From the NCBI GenBank assembly GCA_050953725.1, contig JBMNNB010000001.1, positions 992,001 through 1,056,000 on the forward strand: a stretch of DNA of 64,000 bases, written 5' to 3'. The notes under the pieces are model-generated. The model worked only from the letters and a program-made list of their open reading frames with translations. It was not told the origin of the DNA and ran no database searches. The translations under genes and the position numbers were made by a program. Below are positions 1 through 7,484 of this stretch, one piece after another; position 1 is the stretch's first letter; each line of letters opens with the position of its first letter. This stretch comes from DTU053 sp012520115 (GTDB taxonomy: Bacteria > Bacillota > Clostridia > Oscillospirales > Acutalibacteraceae).

Positions 1-1227
1 GCCGGTGAACATACCGATAAAGCTGCCGATAAGACCGACCGTTCCGAACATACCGTCGATTCTTTCTCCGGTAATGTACTGCTGATAGTCCCTGATGTCC
101 GCAGATATTCCGATATTGTAGACAATCGAAAAGCTGTTGATAAAGCCGTGGTTAAGATAATACAGGGCGATTAGCCAGTAGATATTCTTATATGTGGGAT
201 AGAGTGCGGCAATTAAGAAAACATTTGCAAGGTTGCACCAGATGAGCAGATTCCTTTTGCCCAGCTTTCTGATGGCTATGGGGGCGAGCATCATAGCCCA
301 GAAGGCAGCATTGCCGATAAGTGTCGTTGCAAGCGAATATGTGCCCATGCGGTCCGGGTAACCGTAAACGAAGGTCCATGCAAGGATGACATAAACCGCA
401 GTTTCAAGAAAGCCTAACCAGCCGGCGGTGGAGTTTATCCAGAAGTATTTATTCTTTGAAACCGCCTTGACAGCACGTACGAAGCTGAAATTGTGCTCAT
501 GCGAAACGGCCTGGACTATCCTCTCCTTTACTCCGAAAACGGTAAAGCCCGTGAGTATGATACCGAGTAAAGCAAGGGAGGGGTGAATTATTCTGTATGT
601 GGTAATGCTGTTAAGGCCGCCTGTGAATTTTGAGAGAATGGGGATAATGAAGTTTGCAATTGACGGAGCTATGGAATAAATAATCGAAGTAATCGATACT
701 ATATCCGTTCTTTCGTTGCTGTCGGGTGAGATAACATTGGCGACGTTGTTATATGACTCAGTATAGAAGGGATAGAACAGCATCAGAAGGTTGTAGCAGA
801 TGAAAACGGAGATAACCTTTGAGCTGTATGACATTGTTTCATAGGGCAGCCAGACAAAAACAATCGAAAGGATTACGGTGGGCAGGGCCGTGAAAGCAAG
901 CCACGGCTTGAACTTGCCCATTTTGAAATTAACCGTGTCAATCAGATATGATTTGAGTATTGTGATTCCAAAGCCGATAACAGTCGAAATTACGCTCATT
1001 ATCTGAAGATGAACGGGCTGGATTCCGATTGTATTGCCCACAAGCAGGCTTGACGAGGTCAGGGCAATAAGGCTCGAAAAGTAAATGATGAACTGCACGC
1101 CGATTCCGCCGACGCCGTAGTTTATTACCTCTTTAAGACTGACATATTTGCCGGTGGGGGGCTTTTTCCAGTAGAGCTTTACATAATCCAGAGCGGAGCT
1201 TACCTTTTGTTTTATTCCCTGAAGCAT
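1..1227 (-). CDS. GPH/MelB-type sugar transporter (partial, C-terminus outside window)
   Basis: Reading leftward from ATG at 1227 (AAAGGTG ribosome site just upstream) gives an uninterrupted frame of 409 codons to the window edge. The protein has many hydrophobic membrane segments and the family hallmark near residues 100-110, a cytoplasmic loop reading MGKFKPWL, matching the 'R/K-x-G-K-F-K/R-P' loop of glycoside-pentoside-hexuronide:cation symporters (MFS_2 domain). These carriers import sugars or glycosides with Na+ or H+. It lies directly downstream of a GH38 alpha-mannosidase on the same strand, but a terminator and its own promoter separate them. Import of a mannoside or oligosaccharide is inferred from that neighbourhood only. 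A homologous carrier lies at the other end of the window. Confidence 0.85.
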   Translation of the reverse strand, partial: MLQGIKQKVSSALDYVKLYWKKPPTGKYVSLKEVINYGVGGIGVQFIIYFSSLIALTSSSLLVGNTIGIQPVHLQIMSVISTVIGFGITILKSYLIDTVNFKMGKFKPWLAFTALPTVILSIVFVWLPYETMSYSSKVISVFICYNLLMLFYPFYTESYNNVANVISPDSNERTDIVSITSIIYSIAPSIANFIIPILSKFTGGLNSITTYRIIHPSLALLGIILTGFTVFGVKERIVQAVSHEHNFSFVRAVKAVSKNKYFWINSTAGWLGFLETAVYVILAWTFVYGYPDRMGTYSLATTLIGNAAFWAMMLAPIAIRKLGKRNLLIWCNLANVFLIAALYPTYKNIYWLIALYYLNHGFINSFSIVYNIGISADIRDYQQYITGERIDGMFGTVGLIGSFIGMFTG

Positions 1228-1332
1228 TAAATACACCTTTCTGAAATAGCGGTATTTAGGCATAACAATAAATACGGGCATTGCTGCCGGTTTTTGCGAA
1301 ATTCACAATAAAATGCTCATAAATATGCGATA

Positions 1333-1362
1333 ATTATAGCATTTTATATTGAAAGCTTTCAA
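1333..1362 (-). promoter_or_regulatory. Promoter of the GPH transporter, overlapped by a palindrome
   Basis: Leftward -35 TTGAAA (1357-1362), 18-bp spacer and TGC-extended -10 TATAAT (1333-1338). The perfect 14-bp palindrome TTGAAAGCTTTCAA (1349-1362) covers the -35 box, so it is a candidate operator for a sugar-responsive repressor. Confidence 0.55.
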
Positions 1363-1390
1363 CAAAAAGAAGCCTATTAACATATATTTA

Positions 1391-1426
1391 ACAAAGCAAA
1401 ACAGGCACCGCTTTACGCTGCCTGTT
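1391..1426 (-). terminator. Intrinsic terminator after the GH38 gene
   Basis: Inverted repeat AACAGGCA (1400-1407) / TGCCTGTT (1419-1426). On the minus strand it is followed by a T-rich run, ten bases after the mannosidase stop codon. Confidence 0.75.
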
Positions 1427-1436
1427 AGTTTATTTG

Positions 1437-4400
1437 TCAGCAGATTTCATAGAGCTTTCGCATTGAATGATTGTCCTCGCAGATCTCGTGGTAGAAGATG
1501 TGCGTCCACATGTTGTGCCGTTCGGACCTTACAGCATCATAGGCGAAGTGGATTCTGCCGTTTACCATGAGCTTCGCCACGCACCACCATGAATTTAAGA
1601 TGTCGTCGTTTACGAACTTAACATCAAACTCATAGTTGTTTATGCTGTTCGGCTCGAGACGAACGGGTATGGTGTAGGGCGTTACATCTCCCCTTGCGGC
1701 CATGTTAAAGCCGCCTATTGTCCATGTTTCATAGGGGGTTGCAAGGGCCAGCTCGCCGTGCAGGCAGGAATCCGTATTGTTCATGACAGTGACTTTTATC
1801 TTGTCGCCGTCAATCTTCAAGGATATTTCGGGGTTGAAGTAGCCGAACTCGAAGATGTCCTCAAAGCTCTGACCGTCATGCTCGTATTGCAGCCTGATAA
1901 CGCCCTTTGAATCCTTTTCAGCTTTCTTTATGACCACTGAGCAGCACTGAAGACCCTCAGGCTCAATATCATAGGGGAACTCGTACTTATCGGCTTTGAA
2001 GGATTCGGGAACGACAAGCTTAAGCACGCCCGTTTCACGCTTGTCGGGCTGGTTGTTCGCAAGGGAGATTTTAAGCCTTACGGTCTTATCGTCGATGACC
2101 TCAACATTCCTGCTGATTGCCGCAACAAGCCTGTAATAGCCCATGGGCATTGAGCCCAGGTCATGCTCATAGCTTCTTATAAATGTGGGCTCGGCGATTT
2201 CTCTTGTTGCGCCCAAGACCTTTGCTTTTTCGATTTGCTGCTGCGGCTCCTTGATGCTGATACTGTATGTTTCGATAGAGTGTGACGGGATAAGTGCGCT
2301 GAATGAGGTTTTGCCGCTTACTATCTCTGACGCATTCTCATCGAGCAGGTCGGTATTCTGCACCCTGTCAATATCAAAGCCGAATTTAAAGCTCGATTCG
2401 CTGTCGGTGCCGTTCGATTCAAAGCCTCGAATCGTTAAGCCTCTTTCAAAGATGCTCGGAATGTTGCCGTGCATATTAGCAAGCGGGTATCCGCCCGCCT
2501 TGAAGGCGGTGACGATGAAGCTGCCGTCGGTCTTAAGGAAAGACTTGCTCTCGGGCAGGAATGGCTTGTCAATGGTCTTGAACTCTGATACTGCGAACAT
2601 CGGCTCGTTGAACTCCATGCCACGCTTGAACAGCTCGGCTTCACGGTAGCTCTTTTCGTGGGGATACAGGGCGTACTCGAACACATGGGTCTTGTTCTCT
2701 GGGATGAGCTCCTTGTGGCCTGTTGTCTTACCGATGTTGCCGTAGAACTCTGCAGTGTGGAACAGCATCATATTCATAAGGCTGTCGCCCTCTACGCTGC
2801 ATGCGATTGTGCCCTTGTTGAGAATACCCATACCGAAATCGTCTGTGGGTTCGGGTTTGGTGGCAAGCACTGCGCCCTTAATCTCAGCCGCATAGCCGGC
2901 GGAATATGCCTTCTTGATTTTATCAAGGTAGGTGTTAAGAATCTCGATATTTGCAGCCTTTATAAGTATGACGTCAATGGGCTTGTTAAAGACATTGTCA
3001 GAATCCTTGATATATAAGACTGCGATACCCTTATTTTCGAGGTATCTGTTAAACTTCTCTGCATCCTTCTGAGTAAGCCTTGAAAGCAGCTCATTTTCAT
3101 AACGGTTTTCAACGCCGTTTACAGAAAGCACAAAGCGTGTGTCGGTGCCCGGAATGTCCTCATTGTAGTGGATTATCTTTGAGCGTCTGAACTCCTCAAA
3201 ATCAGGATAGGGGGTGACGGGGATTGCCTTCTTTGAAAGCGTCTTTAAGAGCTTATTTGCGGCAAGAATCAGCTCTGTCTGCTCAGGTCTGATTATCGCA
3301 GTGGGGCCTATATTCAGGCTGCCCTTGAAGTTATTTGATGTGCAGAAGAATTTAAGCTGCGTGGTGGGGCCTAAGTCAAACCAGTTGACACTGGGGGCTA
3401 TCTGGCACTGGGAATACATAAAGAACTGGTGGGTCTGGAAGGACAGCTTCTTCTTGCTCTTTGCCGTGACATGGGGTGCGAATCTGTCCTCGTATACGGG
3501 CTTAACGCCGTTTAAGGCAGCCGGGAAGGTGACCGTGAACAGGTCGTCCTGATTCAGATAGTCCTCGACTATTGTCTTGCAGTCTATTCTCTTTGAGTTT
3601 TTATAGAGGGTGATTTCCTGCCTTACCCTTGCTATAATATCGAGTTTAACGGTGATTATCAGCTTTTCATAGACTGCGGTTTTCTCGGATTTTACATCAG
3701 CGATGAACTCATCTGAGAAAAGCTTGTGACCGGTGGTGTAGAACTCGTGCTGGGTCTCCATTCTGTCGTGAAGCTCCTTCAGCACGGCTATTCTGTTTGC
3801 GGGGCCGTCTACACTGGTATCTATGAACTCACGCTTGTTTACCTTATCATAGATTGAGACTATGCCGCCGCCCTTGTTCGGGTCGACAGTTACCTTGTAG
3901 TACTTGTTCTCGATGCTGGTGTCATTTGACTTTTCGGCATTCTTTATAGCATCGGTTTTCTTTAAGTAATAAGCCTTATAGCCGAGGGCGGGTACCTTTG
4001 CGATGACAACCGCCTTCAGCTTTTTGCCGCAGGGGGTCTTGCCTGTAATTTCAAAGTCAAGCTGTCTGCCCTTTTCGTCAAAGAGGGCATAGCCGCTCTC
4101 TGCCCACAGCGGAATTGTAAACTCGCAGGCCTCGTCCCTGTCCCATGTGTGCTGGTTGAATATGATAACGGGGATAGAATCGTCGCCGAGTTTGATGGCT
4201 GAAGCGATGAACTCGGAGGCGTTCTTTACGATATCCGCCGCAAGCTCTGCCGCTTCACGATATTGAATCATCAAATCTACAAATGAAATCTCGTTATTAG
4301 TGCCTGTGATTGAGTCGTGGTGCTGGGCGCACAGAAGCTGACGCCAGGCCTTGTCAAGTGCCTTTTCGGGGTATTCTGCACCGTACATGGCGGCTATCGC

Positions 4401-6221
4401 ACTGAACTTCTCGGCGGTGACAAGCAGGTTCTCAATAAGCCTGTTTGCCTGCTTGAAGTCGGTTCTTGTAAGCAGTACGCCCGCATGGTGGGCGGTCATA
4501 TCTCTTGAAGTGTACTCAATCTTTGAAACGCCCTTTTCTTTGGCTGCCCTTTCGTCGTCGGCAATGAAGCCGTTCATATTATCAGAGAAAAGCGAGAACT
4601 TTGCACCGTTGAGGGTCTTATTCATCCATGAGGTGTCGCCCTCCCTCGGATAAAGCTCGAAGCCTGCCTTTACCTGCGTTGACTTGTCGCAATGGGTAAG
4701 ACCTAAGCGCATGGCGTCGGTCATTCTTACGCCCTTGCTGTGGATAATGTCGCTTCCGTCGGGGGAAACGTGGTGGAACAGGCAGTCAAGGCCTATTATC
4801 TGCTTGCCCCATCTGGCGGAATTGCAGCCGCCCTTGCGGCAAATCTGGGACATCTGATTCGGGTGTCCGAAAACATCTCCGGGGGAATAGACGCTGACAA
4901 TCCTGCCGAGGACATCCCTGTGGTAAAGCTGGCCGTAAATAAGGTTGCGGACTAAAGCCTCGCCATTGGAGGTCAGCTCATTGGGCTGGTTATAGAAGCA
5001 GTCAGCCTCTACCCTGCCGTTTCTGAAGGCGTTTCTTAAGACCTCCCTGCACTCGGGATAAATCGAGAAAACGGGATGCACATAATCTACTTCGGAGATA
5101 ATGGCAGTGAACAGCGGGTTTCTTTCAATCTCCTTTAGGATTTCCATTGTGATGTAGATTGCGCCTAAAGCGTAGACCCTTTGCTCCTGATGATATGTGG
5201 TGTCAAAATGGAAATCGGTGAACACATGCTCCGTGCCCTCATAGCCGTTGTAGGGCTGAAGCTCATAGGTGTTTGTGTATTCTGCGGCTTCAGCATTGTT
5301 TTCCTGTATCTTTATGTTTACTTCGGCTTTATAGGGCTCAGTTTTTACGGGTGCGGAGGTGTAGACAAGCCTTGTTGAGCCTGCTTTCATGGCTTCAATC
5401 TCGTGGCTTTCGGAATAACCGCCGCTTGTGAGTGTCAGCTCTGCCTTATCGGAATCGTTAAGAGCGCCGACAAACAGGGGCAGTATCTGCCTCGGGGCGT
5501 CCTTAGTGCCGAAATATGCGGTAGAGGTAACTGGTGAGGTAATAATTATATTGCCCGACCTTGCGACTACCGGGTAAATCTCGCAGTTACTCATGCTGAT
5601 ATCAATCATATCCGCAATATAGCCGACCCTGAGCTTGAACAAAAGCAGGTTTCTGCCCTTTTTAAAGCGCACAAGGACTCTGTTGCCTATTCTGTGAAGT
5701 CCCTTGACGCTGCCGTACGGGGTGTTGCTTATAAGCTCGCCGTTTAAGTACAGAAGGCAACCGGAATTAATATAGCAGATTACGGCGTCCATTTCCTCCG
5801 CTGCGTTTATATATGTTGCCGCATAATAGACGCAGTTTCTCTGCTCTGTTACAAACAGGGCTTCGTCACAGCTTTCAAAGGGGTTGTCAAACCTTAATGC
5901 GCCCCATTTTCTGTAGCCCTTTTTCCATGTGAGGTACTCGGGGCCGTAGTAATTGTTCTTGACCTGCTTGCCGAGATAAGGCGCAGAAGCGGCCTCGCCG
6001 CCGGAATCGGCAAGATAATCATGGTCAAGAACCTTGTGGCGCTCGTATAAATATTCGGTTTCAAAGCCTCCGTCGGTTTCAAGGACAAAGGGGCCTAAAA
6101 CCATGAAGTCAGAGATATTGCATTCGGGTGTCGGATTATCTTTTGAAGGAATGAAATCAGACAAACTGTACTCGCATTTATTCATCAGATTTACAGACGA
6201 ATAGTCTATATTTTTAGCCAT
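1437..6221 (-). CDS. Large GH38-family alpha-mannosidase
   Basis: The start is set at ATG 6221 because GGAGGT sits just upstream; an earlier in-frame ATG at 6263 has no such site. The product is about 1594 residues, longer than the usual 850-1050 of GH38. The catalytic core is recognisable: metal-binding DFHFD near residues 337-342, the likely nucleophile aspartate in SPGDVFGHP near 447, and HHDSITGT near 634, followed by the C-terminal beta domains. The N-terminal 330 residues and the last 400 residues look like beta-sandwich modules. No signal peptide is evident, so it is probably cytoplasmic and acts on imported oligosaccharides. The motif differs from typical HxHxDxxW (Tyr/His replace the Trp), so exact linkage specificity is uncertain. 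A GPH sugar carrier follows downstream. Confidence 0.85.
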   Translation of the reverse strand: MAKNIDYSSVNLMNKCEYSLSDFIPSKDNPTPECNISDFMVLGPFVLETDGGFETEYLYERHKVLDHDYLADSGGEAASAPYLGKQVKNNYYGPEYLTWKKGYRKWGALRFDNPFESCDEALFVTEQRNCVYYAATYINAAEEMDAVICYINSGCLLYLNGELISNTPYGSVKGLHRIGNRVLVRFKKGRNLLLFKLRVGYIADMIDISMSNCEIYPVVARSGNIIITSPVTSTAYFGTKDAPRQILPLFVGALNDSDKAELTLTSGGYSESHEIEAMKAGSTRLVYTSAPVKTEPYKAEVNIKIQENNAEAAEYTNTYELQPYNGYEGTEHVFTDFHFDTTYHQEQRVYALGAIYITMEILKEIERNPLFTAIISEVDYVHPVFSIYPECREVLRNAFRNGRVEADCFYNQPNELTSNGEALVRNLIYGQLYHRDVLGRIVSVYSPGDVFGHPNQMSQICRKGGCNSARWGKQIIGLDCLFHHVSPDGSDIIHSKGVRMTDAMRLGLTHCDKSTQVKAGFELYPREGDTSWMNKTLNGAKFSLFSDNMNGFIADDERAAKEKGVSKIEYTSRDMTAHHAGVLLTRTDFKQANRLIENLLVTAEKFSAIAAMYGAEYPEKALDKAWRQLLCAQHHDSITGTNNEISFVDLMIQYREAAELAADIVKNASEFIASAIKLGDDSIPVIIFNQHTWDRDEACEFTIPLWAESGYALFDEKGRQLDFEITGKTPCGKKLKAVVIAKVPALGYKAYYLKKTDAIKNAEKSNDTSIENKYYKVTVDPNKGGGIVSIYDKVNKREFIDTSVDGPANRIAVLKELHDRMETQHEFYTTGHKLFSDEFIADVKSEKTAVYEKLIITVKLDIIARVRQEITLYKNSKRIDCKTIVEDYLNQDDLFTVTFPAALNGVKPVYEDRFAPHVTAKSKKKLSFQTHQFFMYSQCQIAPSVNWFDLGPTTQLKFFCTSNNFKGSLNIGPTAIIRPEQTELILAANKLLKTLSKKAIPVTPYPDFEEFRRSKIIHYNEDIPGTDTRFVLSVNGVENRYENELLSRLTQKDAEKFNRYLENKGIAVLYIKDSDNVFNKPIDVILIKAANIEILNTYLDKIKKAYSAGYAAEIKGAVLATKPEPTDDFGMGILNKGTIACSVEGDSLMNMMLFHTAEFYGNIGKTTGHKELIPENKTHVFEYALYPHEKSYREAELFKRGMEFNEPMFAVSEFKTIDKPFLPESKSFLKTDGSFIVTAFKAGGYPLANMHGNIPSIFERGLTIRGFESNGTDSESSFKFGFDIDRVQNTDLLDENASEIVSGKTSFSALIPSHSIETYSISIKEPQQQIEKAKVLGATREIAEPTFIRSYEHDLGSMPMGYYRLVAAISRNVEVIDDKTVRLKISLANNQPDKRETGVLKLVVPESFKADKYEFPYDIEPEGLQCCSVVIKKAEKDSKGVIRLQYEHDGQSFEDIFEFGYFNPEISLKIDGDKIKVTVMNNTDSCLHGELALATPYETWTIGGFNMAARGDVTPYTIPVRLEPNSINNYEFDVKFVNDDILNSWWCVAKLMVNGRIHFAYDAVRSERHNMWTHIFYHEICEDNHSMRKLYEIC

Positions 6222-6251
6222 GGCAACCTCCAAACATATAATTCTCAGACC

Positions 6252-6280
6252 ATAGTACAACATAGTTTGGGTTTATTCAA
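6252..6280 (-). promoter_or_regulatory. Promoter of the large GH38 gene
   Basis: Leftward -35 TTGAAT (6275-6280), 17-bp spacer and -10 TACTAT (6252-6257), about 30 bp before the ATG at 6221. The match is good but not perfect. Confidence 0.5.
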
Positions 6281-6415
6281 TCGGTATTTCAAATTCTTAG
6301 TTGCTTTAAGCAAAAATGGATTTTTTTGACGCAAAAGTGTTTAATTTTCCGAATCTTTCCTTTATAATAGTTTTATTCCGTTTAATTGTTTTTCGGAAAT
6401 TTAGGAGGCTATGGA

Positions 6416-7177
6416 ATGAATTATATCGGTTCCAAGCATTCGCTGCTCTCATTTTTGCAGCAGACGATTTCTGGGGTTACGGGCTTTAAGGACGGTTCTG
6501 AATACGTCTTTGCCGATTTGTTTGCGGGAACCGGCACAGTCGGGGCGGCCTATAAAAGCGGCGGCTGCCATGTTATCTCGAACGACATTCAGTATTTCAG
6601 CTTTGTTTTAAACAAGCATTTAATCGAGAACAGCCCTCCGATTCATAGCGATGCGCTGCTTAATAAGCTTAACTCTTTAGCGGGCATTGAGGGCTTTGTT
6701 TATAATAATTACTGTCTCGGCTCGGGCTGCGGGCGAAACTATTTTACCGACAGCAACGGCATGCGCTGCGATGCTATGCGTTCGGAGCTTGAGCGGCTAT
6801 ATAGCACAGGTGAAATCGACGAGTCATTATACTATTACTTCCTTGCGAGCCTCATAAATTCCATAGACAAATACGCAAACACAGCCTCGGTTTACGGGGC
6901 TTTTCTGAAGGAAACCAAAAAGACCGCACTAAAGGATTTTGAGCTTGAGCTGCTGCCCGTAATTGACGGGCCGAGGGGCAAAGTCTATAACGAGGACATA
7001 AACGTGCTTGTCAAAAAGATTTCGGGAGATGTTCTGTACCTTGACCCGCCGTATAATGTAAGGCAGTATTGCTCTAATTACCATGTGCTTGAAACAATCG
7101 CAAGGTATGACAATCCCGTTTTAAGAGGCGACGGGGATGAGGAACTATGCAAGGCAGAAGAGCGCCTTCTGCTCTAA
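6416..7177 (+). CDS. D12-class adenine-specific DNA methyltransferase, N-terminal part (frameshifted)
   Basis: ATG 6416 (MNYIGSK) has AGGAGG seven bases upstream; ATG at 6411 meets a stop after two codons. S-adenosylmethionine motif I is visible as FADLFAGTGTVG near residues 38-49, and catalytic motif IV as DPPYN near residue 213. This is the Dam/D12 (MethyltransfD12) type that makes N6-methyladenine. The family C-terminus (KSAFCSKK, SYNNEG, EYLHCLIK) is present but in another frame starting around 7135. The frame is lost between the codons for LRG and TGMRNY, near 7130-7140, giving a stop at 7177. No restriction endonuclease is adjacent, so it would be an orphan methylase or the remnant of a system. 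Confidence 0.8.
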   Translation: MNYIGSKHSLLSFLQQTISGVTGFKDGSEYVFADLFAGTGTVGAAYKSGGCHVISNDIQYFSFVLNKHLIENSPPIHSDALLNKLNSLAGIEGFVYNNYCLGSGCGRNYFTDSNGMRCDAMRSELERLYSTGEIDESLYYYFLASLINSIDKYANTASVYGAFLKETKKTALKDFELELLPVIDGPRGKVYNEDINVLVKKISGDVLYLDPPYNVRQYCSNYHVLETIARYDNPVLRGDGDEELCKAEERLLL

Positions 7178-7412
7178 AAAGAGGGTGTTTGACGCCTTTG
7201 ACAATCTGTTGGCCAATGCGGATTTTAAGTATATTTTCGTAAGCTACAACAACGAGGGGCTAATGCGCCTTGATACATTAAAGGAGATAATGTCAAGGTA
7301 CGGTACATACAGCTGCTTTAAAAAGACCTACAAGCGTTTTAAGGCCGCAAAGAATAAGCATTGCTCCGCCGAATATTGCACTACCGAGTATCTTCACTGC
7401 CTGATTAAGTAG
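7137..7412 (+). CDS. Adenine DNA methyltransferase, C-terminal part (after frameshift)
   Basis: This reading frame carries the expected C-terminal third of the D12 methylase: KSAFCSKK, the SYNNEG motif, and an ending EYLHCLIK typical of the family. The ATG at 7137 is internal, with no ribosome site. It is best read as the same gene as the upstream fragment with one extra base (or two missing) near 7130-7140. Whether this is real inactivation or an assembly error cannot be told from the sequence. The gene ends 18 bp before a strong terminator. Confidence 0.7.
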   Translation: MRNYARQKSAFCSKKRVFDAFDNLLANADFKYIFVSYNNEGLMRLDTLKEIMSRYGTYSCFKKTYKRFKAAKNKHCSAEYCTTEYLHCLIK

Positions 7413-7430
7413 TAATTGCGGACAAATATA

Positions 7431-7475
7431 AAGACCACACAAAAGGCGTTGGCCTTCGGTGTGGTCTTCTTTTTA
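7431..7475. terminator. Convergent bidirectional terminator
   Basis: Stem AAGACCACAC (7431-7440) / GTGTGGTCTT (7459-7468) followed by CTTTTTAG. It lies between the methylase and the oppositely oriented permease gene. Confidence 0.8.
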
Positions 7476-7484
7476 GTGTTTTTG

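Noticed and set aside
6403..6413. ATG at 6411 as methylase start
   Set aside because: It meets a stop after two codons; ATG 6416 has correct spacing from AGGAGG.
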